In this document: positions 14,265-24,158 of the stretch, piece after piece
How the letters are laid out: each line of letters opens with the position of its first letter
Position numbering within the stretch: position 1 is the first letter of the stretch
Assembly: GCA_014695345.1 (NCBI GenBank)
Contig: JACJOC010000077.1
Coordinates: forward strand, 310,001 to 374,000
Length of the DNA: 64,000 bases
Source: Cyanobacteria bacterium FACHB-471
Lineage (GTDB): Bacteria > Cyanobacteriota > Cyanobacteriia > Elainellales > Elainellaceae
Direction of reading: 5' to 3'
Made by a program: the position numbers and the translations under genes
Notes under the pieces: model-generated
Databases searched by the model: none
What the model saw: the letters and a program-made list of their open reading frames with translations, nothing else
Told to the model about the DNA's origin: nothing

Positions 14265-15887
14265 ATGAACACAAACAAACAAAATATGACCAGCAGGAAA
14301 TCTGCTTCCTTCTGGAAAAAGGGTGCGATCGCTTTAATGGCTTCAACGTTAATCTTGGGCAGCTATTCCCAAGTTTTGGCAGACCCTGCGCCGCTGCAAA
14401 TCAGTCAGCGTCAGCAAGAATGGGACAGCGTCTTAAGGCTTGGAAGACTGGTCAATGCGCGTCAGCAGGTTACCTCTCTGGTGATGCAACTGGACGTTTT
14501 AGAAAAACCTGAAACCAGCTACGCAAACGCCGTTTACCAAATTTTTGCTCGTCAAGATGGTCGCTGGAGACTGATCTACAGCAGCACAGGTGCTCGTCTA
14601 ATTAACAACAACGGAGGACGAGTAACGCTAGAGCCAGAGGTGATTTCGCTGGACGACTTGCAAGATACACTGGACGACGATGACCTGGATGACGTAGAGC
14701 TACGGGCAGTCGCTCAACTGCGCTATGACGTGCGTGGCGGGCAGCGAAACCAAGAAGTGACCTGGGAGCATGTGCAACGTTATCGGGCGATCGCTCAAAC
14801 CACTACAACCCAGATCGCCAGTAGCCAGACCAGCACCACTCAGGTGACGAGCAGCCAGACGACTCAAACTAGCACTCAAACCTCTGTTCCTGTCACGGTA
14901 ACTGGCGCAGGGCAACCTAACAATACTCTGAACCCGCTGCGAGGACACTTTAGTCTGGCGGTTCTTCAATCTCAGCCTACTTTTGATAATGTCATTGTTC
15001 GCGTTTCGCTTAAGGCTCAGCGTCCTAATGCATTCTTGCAAGAGCGGTTTGTTGGTGATTTTCGCTATCGCATCAACCAACGAGCAAGATTTATTCGTGG
15101 ACTCAATCCAGGCGATCGCGTCGTCGTCCGCCTCTTTACCCCACAAAACGTCCTGATTGGCTACAGCGAGTTTGAGCTACTGGATGACAACGCTGCTGTA
15201 AACCTGATTTTGCCTAGCCAAAGCAGTTCCTACGGCACCGTTCGCACCGTTTACGGTGTTGATAGTGATGAAAACGGTGTCATTGACGCAAACCGCAATA
15301 CCTATAGCTACTACACCCAGGTGAGTGGTTCAAGCTATCGCGATAGCCGCGTCACTTTCCTCAGCAGTACCCGAAACATTAACACCAGCCTGTTCCAAAC
15401 CCAGAGCATTTCCACTTCTAGTAGCTCTGTTTACAGCAGTTCCTTTGAAAGCGGTATTTTCTCTCTGGTTGGTCGCACCATTCCTTGCTTCATCTCTGGG
15501 CTGGCTCCTGCCTTACTCGCCACTCCTGGAGAAATCGTTGAAATTAGTAACATCAGCACTAGCAGCATCTCCACCTACGAAGTCAGCCAATTAATCCTGG
15601 TCTATCAAGAAGTTGGCTTTACGGAAGGAACAATCATCGACATCGATGACTACGACGACTACGAGTACGACGATGACGATGATGATGACGACAACGACGG
15701 TGATGATGACGACGATGACGACTACGAATATGATGACGACGATGACGATGACGGCGGTCGCTCTCGTCGTCGCAACTGCAACCAGGGCATTGGCAACGGT
15801 TCCGAAGGATGTGACCCTGGCAACTCTCGTCCGCATGGCGGCAGCAATGACGAAAATGGACGCACTCCCGGTGGCAGACGGCGCTAA
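14265..15887 (+). CDS. secreted protein with Asp-rich tail and conserved Cys/Gly C-terminal motif
   Basis: 540 residues from ATG 14265; an earlier in-frame codon at 14208 would put 19 polar residues before the signal peptide. Residues 1-40 form a signal peptide (KKGAIALMASTLILGSYSQVLA, cleavage near ADP). The middle is Ser/Thr/Gln-rich and has no domain I can name. About residues 465-505 are almost pure Asp with a few Tyr, Glu and Gly, a likely calcium-binding stretch. The last 35 residues (CNQGIGNGSEGCDPGNSRP, then GGSNDENGRTPGG) form a C-terminal motif I recognise from other cyanobacterial exported proteins. A strong hairpin terminator follows. Function unknown. Confidence 0.8.
   Translation: MNTNKQNMTSRKSASFWKKGAIALMASTLILGSYSQVLADPAPLQISQRQQEWDSVLRLGRLVNARQQVTSLVMQLDVLEKPETSYANAVYQIFARQDGRWRLIYSSTGARLINNNGGRVTLEPEVISLDDLQDTLDDDDLDDVELRAVAQLRYDVRGGQRNQEVTWEHVQRYRAIAQTTTTQIASSQTSTTQVTSSQTTQTSTQTSVPVTVTGAGQPNNTLNPLRGHFSLAVLQSQPTFDNVIVRVSLKAQRPNAFLQERFVGDFRYRINQRARFIRGLNPGDRVVVRLFTPQNVLIGYSEFELLDDNAAVNLILPSQSSSYGTVRTVYGVDSDENGVIDANRNTYSYYTQVSGSSYRDSRVTFLSSTRNINTSLFQTQSISTSSSSVYSSSFESGIFSLVGRTIPCFISGLAPALLATPGEIVEISNISTSSISTYEVSQLILVYQEVGFTEGTIIDIDDYDDYEYDDDDDDDDNDGDDDDDDDYEYDDDDDDDGGRSRRRNCNQGIGNGSEGCDPGNSRPHGGSNDENGRTPGGRRR
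15647..15760 (+). repeat. GAT/GAC-rich low-complexity tract coding poly-Asp
   Basis: Nearly uninterrupted GAT and GAC codons with occasional TAC, GAG and GGT, in the frame of the 14265 gene. Mixed use of GAT and GAC suggests selection for Asp rather than simple slippage alone. Confidence 0.85.
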
Positions 15888-15899
15888 CGTTTAGAATCG

Positions 15900-15950
15900 G
15901 CGACAGATGAAAGGGCACCCCGCTAAGCGGGGTGCCCTTTCATCTGTCGC
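15900..15950. terminator. 24-bp perfect hairpin between convergent genes
   Basis: The arm at 15900-15923 pairs perfectly with 15927-15950 across a TAA loop, and CCGTTTTTAT follows on the plus side. It lies between the stop of the Asp-rich protein gene (15887) and the end of the caspase gene (15977), and works as a terminator at least for the plus strand. Confidence 0.8.
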
Positions 15951-15976
15951 CCGTTTTTATCAAAACGACATAACCA

Positions 15977-18900
15977 TTAGTCCTGATTAATCTCAAGCGT
16001 TGGGCAATTATCAGGAGCCAAGCGTAAATAACGAATGCATTCCTCATCGGTTAGCTGACGGAAACTGCGATCGCGGGCAAGCTCCAGCAGCATCTCCCAG
16101 GTCGCAGCCCATAAATTCACCTGCCCTTGCTCGGTTAATGTGGCAACATACTGACCATCTGGGCTAAAGAAAGCCCGACGAATCAGCTTTGGCTCAGCTC
16201 CCGTGTAGGTTGGGTGAAGCTGTGCCTTTTCTACACCCGTTTCTGCATCCCAGATGCGGGCAGTGCCATCTGCCCCGGCGGTAACGAGCGATCGCCCATC
16301 AGGACTAAACTGGGCATCTAAAACCAACCCTCGGTGCCCTGACAAAATTACCTTGAGCGCTCCCGTTTCTACATCCGTCACTCTAGCCGTGCTATCCCAA
16401 CTAGTCGTTACCACTTGTTGTCCATCCGGGCTAAAAGCGGCACTGCTAACTGCATCTTGATGAGACAGCACCTTGACTGTTTGCCCAGAAGCCACCTGCC
16501 AGATTCGTGCCGTTCGATCCAGGCTGGCAGTAATAATCTGCTGTCCATCAGGACTAAACTGCGCCTGCTGAATCATTGCTTCATGTCCATGCAAAGTCTG
16601 CAACAACTGCCCTGACTGCACATCCCAGAGGCGGGCAGCAAAATCATCTCCCAAGCCCAACAGCAGTCGACCGTCCGCACTAAAAACTAACTGATGAAAA
16701 ACTGCAGGAATATCTGAGTGCCGCAGGCTAGAGGTAGCGTTATCACGAACTTCTGCAACCTGTACGCTCTGAATCCGTTGTAATGGTTCTGCGATTTGGC
16801 TCGACTGGTTTCGACGAATTTCAACCCATCCATCACTGGTTGCAGTTGCAATCATTTGACCATTTTGGCTAAAAGCAACGCTGGTGAGCACAATTTTTCC
16901 AGTTGTCGTTGCAGCACCTGCGGGTTGTAGCTGTCCCATTCTTGCCCCAACTGCCGCAACAGGCGTTTCAGAAGCAGGCGCTTCTGCATTCGGCGAATTA
17001 GTCTGAGAACCCAACAGCGATCGCCATCCAGAAGCTGTCAACCGCTGCCAAAAGTTTTGTGGCTGAATAGAGGTATCGATTTGAGCCGTGCTAGCAGAAG
17101 GTAGCCCCTGATCTAGATCTACCGCCAGAGTAGGATTAGCAACCGAGTTTGGAATGACCTCCCAGCGTCGCAGTGCCCCATCCGCTGTAACTGTCATAAT
17201 GCCTGTCGGGACTGCTGAAGCGGTATTTGGCTGAATCTTAGGGTTAGAATTGCCTCCTATCAACATGGAGGATGGATTCAGGTTGATGCTGGGGACGCTA
17301 TCTGCTGTGGATGCACGTGCGCTCAAAGGTTCCGCTGGTTGAACAAAGGCTGCCCACTGGACTAGCGCATGAGGAATATGGAGCGTCGGCAACTCACCAC
17401 CCAACTCTGCTGACCACAAGCGCACCGTGCCCTCTTGACTAGCTGTAACGAGATAAGCACCGTCCGGGCTAAATTGCGCTGTAGTAATGGCAGCATGATT
17501 TCCGCGTAGTGTACCTGTTTGGCTCCCCGTTTGAGTGTCCCACAGGTAGATACTGTAGGAAACTTCCTGGTTAACCTGCGCTCGATTTGTGGTGATGATT
17601 TGGCGACTGTCAGGGCTAAATGCGATCGCCCCTATCCCTTCATCTTGATCCGTTTGGGCTACCCCTTGACCGGTGAGTCTGGACCGAAGCTGTCCAGAGC
17701 CGACTTCCCAAAGCCAAGTCTGGTGACTCGTGCTTGTTGTTGCCAGGAGTTGTTCATCCGGACTAAACAACACTTTTACAACGGGGGCAATCGGGTTGAT
17801 GCCTGGTGTGGGTTGGGTTGATGCTGACTGAGTGGTGCTGGGTGGTCGATCAACTGAGGTGTTTTGAGTCAGAGTGTGGCGCAGTTGTCCAGTAGCAATT
17901 TCCCAAAGTCTGACTTTGCCATCATCGCAGGCAGTGGCGATCCAGCGTCCCTTGGGGCTAAAGCTGGCGCTGTTTACTGCATCTGGATGCTGCAAGGATT
18001 TGATGAGTTTTGCGGTTAAGGGAGCGGTTGAGGATGCAGCCGTCAGTTGCCACAGATAAGCAAAGCCATCAGCCCCAGCCGAAAGTAGACGTTGCCCATC
18101 TGAGCTAAATTCCAGGCTGTTGACTACTCCTGGCTGAGTGAGACGAACCTGAAGCTGACCTGTTTTGGCTTGCCAAATGGAGATACTTCGATCAGTGCTG
18201 GCTGTGGCAATCCACTTTCCGTCAGGGCTAAAGCTCACTTGGGTGACGGCTTGAGTTGCTTCGATTTGTTGAGTCAAATTGCCAGATTCAACTGACCAAA
18301 TTTTGATTTGGGGTGAGTTTTGGGCGATCGCCACCACCTGTTTGTTGTCAGGGCTAAACGCAACAGTGGTCAAGTTTGGTGTGTCTGAAGTTGCAGCAGC
18401 ATCTGGCGAAGAAGAGTCAGACCAAGACAGAATCTTGAGCGGCTGAATGCTGTCAGTTTGAATAGTGTGAGAATGGACTGGCCAGAGGCGAATCGTGCCA
18501 TCAGCACTAGCGGTCGCTAGATAGTTTTGGTCAGAACTGAAAACAACCTGGTGAACCGCACCCTGATGCCCATGCAGTTCCAGTTGCAGTCGCAAATCTT
18601 GCAGGGCAGCCCGCAAACTAGATTGAGCTTCGTAGGTTTGTCCGCCCTGTTCTGCGGCTAAGCGACTGATCAGCAAAGCGGTCATAGGGTCGCTATCCGG
18701 CTCTTGCAAAATTGACTGGGCGATCGCCGCCCGTTCTCGCGATGTTGAAACCTGAAGCTGATAATCCTTTTCTGCCTGCGTCTGTACCGCTGTGCGGTAT
18801 TGGTTAAACGTTACCAATAAGGCAACCAGCAAGACTGACGGTACCGCAATTTGCAGCGATCTCAGTTCCTTTCTGGCTCGGTAGCTCTCCTCTTGGCTAA

Positions 18901-21133
18901 CGATGATGTAGCGCTGTGCCAAAGACGACAAATCATCCGAGTAGTGGCTGAGAAAATCTTCAGCATCAATTAATCGGCCACCGCGCAGCAAATATTCCAC
19001 TCCTTTGGGCTGTCCTGCATTGTTCCACTCCTGGGCAACCTGCTCAATCCGTCGCTGTCGTCGTAACACCTCCCGATTTTCGTCCAGCCAACTCCGCAGC
19101 AGTGTCCAGTTCCGAATCAGGGCTTCATGGGCGACATCAATCGTTTCCTGACAGAGCCAGGCTTGGGCAAAGCTGACCGTTGCCAGAGATTTTTCGCTAG
19201 CAGGATCATTCGCAGCGTCGTCCCCTTCAGCTGACTGCCAGCTCTCACTCTGGTTTGTCACCACGAGCTTTGCAGCAACTAACTTTTCTAGAGTCTGCTC
19301 GACCAATTCCCGTGAAAAGGCGGAATTTACCAATTCCGCTTTAAATACGCGCCGTCGGGTGTCCTCCGTTCCTTCTCCCAGTTGCGTTAGCGCCAAAAAA
19401 ATACGCTTGGCAACACCCTGCTCTTCTAGCGATAGTCCATAAAAAATTTCGGTTGCGCGTTTTTGCAGGGTTCCTCTTACACCGCCTAATTCTGTATAAG
19501 CATCCAGGGTAAGGTAGGCAGCGCCCCTGTCCGCGTCAATCTGCCGTCGCTGCCATAGCTCCAGTAAGGTATATTGCAGCAGCGGCAGTTCTCCGGGCGC
19601 ACCAATCACATCTAGCAGCATGGTGTAGACCAGATTTGGCTCACAGGTCAGCCCTACTTTTTGAGCAGGCTGCATGATGGTTGCCTTGATTTGCTCATAG
19701 CTCAGCGGTGTCACAATCACCATGTTTTGCTCAATTTGCTGAGCCAACTTCTCGTAAAGAGAACATTTGCCAAAAAAATCTGCCCGCAGCACAATCACGA
19801 TGCTGAGGCAGTCGCCCGCCACTTGTAGGGCTTGGGTGAGGCATTGAAAAAACTGGTGGCGCTCCTGCTCTGCCTGGGTTCCATGACTCAGGGTGAAGAC
19901 TTCCTCAAACTGGTCAATCACAAGCAACAGATGTGGACGTTTTTCAGCCCCAAAGGAGGAGGGGCGATCGCCCCCATTCCCCTGCTCGGTTAACAAGCTT
20001 GCCTGCACTAGCTGTGCCAGTCCGGCTCCGCCATCCTGCAAAAAGACCTCTGCTCGTCGAAGCTGCTCTGCTCGCTCCAAGTCAGAGACATTCAAATCTA
20101 CAAAAGCAGATGCCAAGCTCTTGAGCGGACGGTGAGTTGGCGTGAGCAGCTTAATTCGCCAGCGATCGCTCCCCGAAAACTTTTTTCCTTGCCGCAACTC
20201 CCAAAGCAGTCCCGCCCTGACTAGAGAAGACTTACCGCTGCCCGACGCACCGACTACAGCAACAAAGCGTCCTCTTCTCAACTCATCAAGCAGCTGATCG
20301 GTTAGATCCTCTCGCCCAAAAAAGTACTCAGCGTGGGCTTCATCAAAAAATTCCAGTCCTCGATAAGGGCAGATGTCGGTTGATTGCAGCGGCTTCTTTG
20401 CCGTTGCTGAACTCTCACCCCGCGTCAAAATAATTTCGCTGCCTGAATTCTCAAACAGCGGTTGCTGCAATTCTCCCTTGAGGGCATCGTTTACCCAGGT
20501 GGTCAGGGAATGATTCGTGATAATCCCTGTCTCGCTGCGTTGAGGGTCTAGTCCTGTCAACAGGGCTTGGGTAAAGACACTATAAGGACTGTCTAATGAC
20601 TCGTAGGCAGATTCGTATTCCCTGGATGCTGCCATGAAGAGTCGGTCTGTACCGGGACGCGCTCCTGGATCGGCTTCCAAAAAGTTGAGAAATTCGCCGC
20701 TGTGGCAGCAATCTAGCAAAATGATTCGCTGGCGTACTGGACTCTCTTGCAGCAGTCGTCGCAGCCAAAACAAAGATAAGCCGTAAAACCCGACATCAGG
20801 ATTGGAATCGCTGGGTGCCAGATAACCCTCTTGAATCCCGGCTTCTCGCTGAATGCCGTGTCCAGAAAAGTAAAATAGTGCTGTATGAGGGACGTTGCTA
20901 CCCTTTGGCTTAAACAGATTGACTAGGGCAGTCTCTAGATCACGTAGGGTGACTGGAGTTTTTAACCCGACTTGGGGCTGCCCTGAACTAATGATTTCTG
21001 GCAGCCGATGAATACGAAACTCGCCTTGAGTGTGCAATTGTTGGGCGATCGCCTCAGCATCCCGGGCTGGAGCTTGTAAGCCAGACAAATACTGATAGGT
21101 ATTAACTCCGACAACAAGTGCATCCCGTGACAT
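15977..21133 (-). CDS. caspase-like (orthocaspase) / nSTAND ATPase / WD40 protein (1718 aa)
   Basis: Residues 1-240 are a C14-type caspase domain with the catalytic dyad in FYFSGHG (His92) and LLDCCHSGE (Cys143). Residues 255-720 are an nSTAND module beginning CPYRGLEFF, with Walker A VGASGSGKSS near 290 and Walker B LLVIDQFEEVF near 400. A hydrophobic segment (VPSVLLVALLVTF, about 765-785) may anchor it in a membrane. About 855-1690 hold some 14-15 diverged WD40 repeats. Orthocaspases cleave after Arg/Lys; this layout suggests a protease released by a sensed signal through the propeller and ATP switch, as in predicted cell-death or conflict systems. The WD40 units are far less alike than those at 4560-6290, so this is an older array. 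Monocistronic as far as seen. Confidence 0.92.
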   Translation of the reverse strand: MSRDALVVGVNTYQYLSGLQAPARDAEAIAQQLHTQGEFRIHRLPEIISSGQPQVGLKTPVTLRDLETALVNLFKPKGSNVPHTALFYFSGHGIQREAGIQEGYLAPSDSNPDVGFYGLSLFWLRRLLQESPVRQRIILLDCCHSGEFLNFLEADPGARPGTDRLFMAASREYESAYESLDSPYSVFTQALLTGLDPQRSETGIITNHSLTTWVNDALKGELQQPLFENSGSEIILTRGESSATAKKPLQSTDICPYRGLEFFDEAHAEYFFGREDLTDQLLDELRRGRFVAVVGASGSGKSSLVRAGLLWELRQGKKFSGSDRWRIKLLTPTHRPLKSLASAFVDLNVSDLERAEQLRRAEVFLQDGGAGLAQLVQASLLTEQGNGGDRPSSFGAEKRPHLLLVIDQFEEVFTLSHGTQAEQERHQFFQCLTQALQVAGDCLSIVIVLRADFFGKCSLYEKLAQQIEQNMVIVTPLSYEQIKATIMQPAQKVGLTCEPNLVYTMLLDVIGAPGELPLLQYTLLELWQRRQIDADRGAAYLTLDAYTELGGVRGTLQKRATEIFYGLSLEEQGVAKRIFLALTQLGEGTEDTRRRVFKAELVNSAFSRELVEQTLEKLVAAKLVVTNQSESWQSAEGDDAANDPASEKSLATVSFAQAWLCQETIDVAHEALIRNWTLLRSWLDENREVLRRQRRIEQVAQEWNNAGQPKGVEYLLRGGRLIDAEDFLSHYSDDLSSLAQRYIIVSQEESYRARKELRSLQIAVPSVLLVALLVTFNQYRTAVQTQAEKDYQLQVSTSRERAAIAQSILQEPDSDPMTALLISRLAAEQGGQTYEAQSSLRAALQDLRLQLELHGHQGAVHQVVFSSDQNYLATASADGTIRLWPVHSHTIQTDSIQPLKILSWSDSSSPDAAATSDTPNLTTVAFSPDNKQVVAIAQNSPQIKIWSVESGNLTQQIEATQAVTQVSFSPDGKWIATASTDRSISIWQAKTGQLQVRLTQPGVVNSLEFSSDGQRLLSAGADGFAYLWQLTAASSTAPLTAKLIKSLQHPDAVNSASFSPKGRWIATACDDGKVRLWEIATGQLRHTLTQNTSVDRPPSTTQSASTQPTPGINPIAPVVKVLFSPDEQLLATTSTSHQTWLWEVGSGQLRSRLTGQGVAQTDQDEGIGAIAFSPDSRQIITTNRAQVNQEVSYSIYLWDTQTGSQTGTLRGNHAAITTAQFSPDGAYLVTASQEGTVRLWSAELGGELPTLHIPHALVQWAAFVQPAEPLSARASTADSVPSINLNPSSMLIGGNSNPKIQPNTASAVPTGIMTVTADGALRRWEVIPNSVANPTLAVDLDQGLPSASTAQIDTSIQPQNFWQRLTASGWRSLLGSQTNSPNAEAPASETPVAAVGARMGQLQPAGAATTTGKIVLTSVAFSQNGQMIATATSDGWVEIRRNQSSQIAEPLQRIQSVQVAEVRDNATSSLRHSDIPAVFHQLVFSADGRLLLGLGDDFAARLWDVQSGQLLQTLHGHEAMIQQAQFSPDGQQIITASLDRTARIWQVASGQTVKVLSHQDAVSSAAFSPDGQQVVTTSWDSTARVTDVETGALKVILSGHRGLVLDAQFSPDGRSLVTAGADGTARIWDAETGVEKAQLHPTYTGAEPKLIRRAFFSPDGQYVATLTEQGQVNLWAATWEMLLELARDRSFRQLTDEECIRYLRLAPDNCPTLEINQD

Positions 21134-21867
21134 TAATCTAGTTCCTTATAAAGCAGCGTAATTTTTCAATAGCTTTTGGAATGCCCTGGATGGCCAAGGG
21201 GCAACTTTTGCTAGACCTGATCCTTACAGGCAAGAATGCCCGTTCAGCAGAGAATAATCGCGAATTCGGTACTCTGCCATTTCTTCTGAAGGTCTTTCCG
21301 GTGCCTTACCTGCTGCATCACAGCCAAGCAGAACCAAGGAGCTTTGTCGAAGACTTCTAAGTTGAGCCGTTTGAGGTTTCTGAACCAGATTGTTAATTTG
21401 AATGAACCCGCACGTCTGAAAGTGGACAGTAAAGCTTATCTGAGCGATGGTCAAATAGTTAGATTTTCTAGTGATTTAAATCATCTCAAAAAAGAATTTT
21501 GCATCACTATGATGACTGTCTAGAAGAGACGATAGCGAACAGATTAATTCTTGTAAAAGGGGGTGAGAACCCTTGCTGGCAAATAATTGCTCACGCGTTG
21601 ATGAAATTTTAGTAAAGACGATTCTACTAAATTGGTTTTTATTAAATCTCTGAAAACAAACTTTTAATCTTTTGTTGTAATCTGCTTTCTGGACTAAAGA
21701 AATACCTGCATCAGTTACTAATTAGCTATAAAAAAGTTTATTGATTTAAGTAAAGAGGTGAGTAAGATCACTGATTTTAAGTGAAGATAGAAGGTCAATA
21801 CTGAGTTATAGACAGCTATAGATTGACATAGGCTCGGTTTTTCAAAGCCCACAGCGTTGGGATCGGT
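21134..21867. other. intergenic, no gene seen
   Basis: About 730 bases, AT-rich in the right half. Only short frames without family features are present. The promoter of the caspase gene (leftward) and that of the TPR gene (rightward) should lie here; no clear box could be chosen. Confidence 0.5.
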
Positions 21868-22272
21868 ATGGATTACCCTCTTCCTAATTTCGACAAAGTC
21901 TTAGCAGCTCAAACAGATAGCAGTGCGGTTTGGGTTGCTCGAGGTGATGCATTGGCTCGTTTAGGTCGCTATACAGAAGCGCTTGACAGTTTTGATGAAG
22001 CCCTAAAAATTGACCCAAACGACTGTGCGGCTTTAGTATTTCGCGGAGTTGTGCTGATTCATCTGGATCGCTACCAGGAGGCTCTGTCGAGCTGTGATAG
22101 AGCGCTAGAAGTTCAACCTACCCATTCAGAAGCCTGGATCTTTCGAGGGGCAGCGCTGCACCGTCTCGAACGCTATCAGGAAGCCTATGCCTGTTACGCC
22201 AAGGCGCTTGGAGTTGAGCGGCGATCGCTCTGGCAAAGAATAACTCAAGCCTTAAGAAAACTTTGCCCCTAG
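21868..22272 (+). CDS. small TPR-repeat protein
   Basis: 134 residues from ATG 21868. Three tetratricopeptide units are visible: AVWVARGDALARLGRYTEAL (about 17-36), then CAALVFRGVVLIHLDRYQEA, then EAWIFRGAALHRLERYQEAY, each followed by the second helix ending in LxxxPxx. TPRs form a superhelical scaffold for protein binding, and the partner is unknown. No signal peptide or membrane span. The C-terminus ends in a basic tail. It lies just upstream of hflX on the same strand, with about 84 bases between its stop and the start of hflX homology. Confidence 0.8.
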   Translation: MDYPLPNFDKVLAAQTDSSAVWVARGDALARLGRYTEALDSFDEALKIDPNDCAALVFRGVVLIHLDRYQEALSSCDRALEVQPTHSEAWIFRGAALHRLERYQEAYACYAKALGVERRSLWQRITQALRKLCP

Positions 22273-22356
22273 TTTCTGTCCTGATGATGCGTCAAGCTTT
22301 ACTCAGGTCGATAGAATAGATGCGTTGGGTTCAGCAATCAGTGGTCGGTTACGCCT

Positions 22357-24045
22357 ATCGAAACTATTTACGGTAATCTTCAAGGTCTCAAGCCGAGTCA
22401 GCTTAAGCAGCTTCAGCGGCTCTATCATCAGCGGCTACCGGGCGATCGCTTCACTACGCCTGAGTTTGCTCAACGTCTCGCTGCAATCAGCAATGATATC
22501 AAGCAGCCGATTTGTACCTACGTCAACCGCAGAGGTCAGGTGACTCGAGTTGGGGTAGGGACGGTCGGCAAAACTCAAATTCCACCGATGGAACTGCCAC
22601 GTTATGGAGCTGAGCGGCTTTCTGGAATTCGTTGCATCGCTACTCAGCTAAAGTCTGAGGTTCCTAGTGATGCAACTCTGACTGCAATGGCGCTTCAACG
22701 CCTAGATGCACTGGTTGTTCTAACACTTTCTGGTAGTGGCTTTGAGCGAAGAGGTGGTGGTGCAACAGGGTACGTTCAAGAAATATATTTAGCTCATTTG
22801 GTGCCCCATCCCGAAGTAAATTGGACTGTTTCTCCGCCTTTAAGCCTGGAGGTGCTGTCTCAGCAAGATTTTTTAGAATTAACCGAAAGTTTAGAAGAAG
22901 AGTTTCGGCGAGAATATGTTGCCCAGCAGGTTAGTCCTGACCAAGACCGAGTGTTGCTGGTTGGTGTGCTGACCAGTGAGCTCACTCCGCAGCGCTTTCA
23001 GGATGGCTTGGCAGAGATATCAAGGCTGGTTGAAACGGCTGGTGGTGAAGTTTTGCAGATTGTGCAACAGCGGCGATCGCGTCCTCATCCCCAAACCGTT
23101 GTAGGTGAAGGTAAAGTCCAAGAAATTGCCCTGACTGCCCAAACCGTAGGCGCAAACCTGATTGTGTTTGACCGTGACCTGTCTCCTGCCCAGGTTAGAA
23201 ACCTGGAAGTGCGGATCGGGGTGCGGGTTGTCGATCGCACCGAAGTAATTCTAGATATCTTTGCCCAGCGTGCCCAGTCTGGCGCAGGCAAACTTCAGGT
23301 CGAGTTGGCGCAGCTAGAGTACATGATGCCGCGACTAACAGGACGCGGACGAGCAATGTCTCGACTTGGCGGTGGCATTGGCACCCGAGGTCCAGGCGAA
23401 ACGAAATTAGAGACAGAACGACGGGCTATTCAGCGGCGCATTACCCGCTTACAGCAAGAAGTGAACCAGCTACAGGCACATCGCTCTCGCTTGCGCGGTC
23501 AGCGTCAGCACCAGGAAGTGCCCTCGGTTGCGATTGTTGGCTACACCAATGCTGGAAAATCTACTCTATTAAATGTGCTGACCAATGCTGAGGTTTATAC
23601 AGCAGATCAGCTCTTTGCAACGCTTGACCCCACGACACGGCGATTGGCGATTGCTGACCCCATCACTCACGAAACGCTCTCCATTGTCCTGACAGATACC
23701 GTTGGTTTCATCCATGAACTGCCCCCTTCACTCATGGATGCCTTTCGCGCCACTTTAGAGGAAGTCACCGAAGCGGATGCCTTGCTGCATGTAGTAGATC
23801 TTTCCCATCCAGCATGGCAGAGCCAAATTCGCTCAGTTATGACAATTTTATCTGACATGCCTGTAACGCCCGGTCCAATCCTGTTGGCGTTTAACAAGAT
23901 TGATCAAGTAGATGGGGACACGCTCACTCTGGCTCAGGAAGAATTTCCTCAGGCAGTGTTTATCTCGGCGGGCGATCGCCTCGGTTTAGAAACCTTGCGC
24001 CAACATCTTGCCCAACTCGTTCACTATGCGACCTCAGCCTCTTAG
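22357..24045 (+). CDS. hflX: GTPase HflX, conserved N-terminus lacks a normal start codon
   Basis: Ribosome-associated GTPase that splits stalled ribosomes. G1 is GYTNAGKST, G3 DTVGF, G4 NKID, with the HflX glycine-rich RGPGETKLE segment before the G domain. The earliest standard start in frame is GTG 22540 (501 residues). However, the frame upstream, from 22357, reads as IETIYGNLQGLKPSQ and onward for 61 residues, which matches the usual cyanobacterial HflX N-terminus (family: METI/MDTIYGNL). The codon at the expected Met position is ATC, and no ATG, GTG or TTG occurs in frame between 22357 and 22540. Either ATC is used, the start has mutated, or the sequence has an error. Confidence 0.9.
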   Translation: METIYGNLQGLKPSQLKQLQRLYHQRLPGDRFTTPEFAQRLAAISNDIKQPICTYVNRRGQVTRVGVGTVGKTQIPPMELPRYGAERLSGIRCIATQLKSEVPSDATLTAMALQRLDALVVLTLSGSGFERRGGGATGYVQEIYLAHLVPHPEVNWTVSPPLSLEVLSQQDFLELTESLEEEFRREYVAQQVSPDQDRVLLVGVLTSELTPQRFQDGLAEISRLVETAGGEVLQIVQQRRSRPHPQTVVGEGKVQEIALTAQTVGANLIVFDRDLSPAQVRNLEVRIGVRVVDRTEVILDIFAQRAQSGAGKLQVELAQLEYMMPRLTGRGRAMSRLGGGIGTRGPGETKLETERRAIQRRITRLQQEVNQLQAHRSRLRGQRQHQEVPSVAIVGYTNAGKSTLLNVLTNAEVYTADQLFATLDPTTRRLAIADPITHETLSIVLTDTVGFIHELPPSLMDAFRATLEEVTEADALLHVVDLSHPAWQSQIRSVMTILSDMPVTPGPILLAFNKIDQVDGDTLTLAQEEFPQAVFISAGDRLGLETLRQHLAQLVHYATSAS

Positions 24046-24158
24046 GTCATAACCCAGAGACTTAAATGGAAACGCGCTAAAACCGTGTTTTCATCCAAAA
24101 CGTTTTTGATTTTCATCTGGTCAGTCCTTAGCTGAATCGGTCAATTCAAAAGACAATC

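Noticed and set aside
15591-15918. Val/Ile-rich and His/Arg-rich minus-strand frames
   Set aside because: They are the reverse complement of the poly-Asp tract.
21224-21454. 76-residue minus-strand frame
   Set aside because: No conserved pattern, no ribosome site, and codon use unlike neighbouring genes.
22325-22543. 72-residue plus-strand frame before hflX
   Set aside because: It is the shifted frame of the conserved HflX N-terminus.
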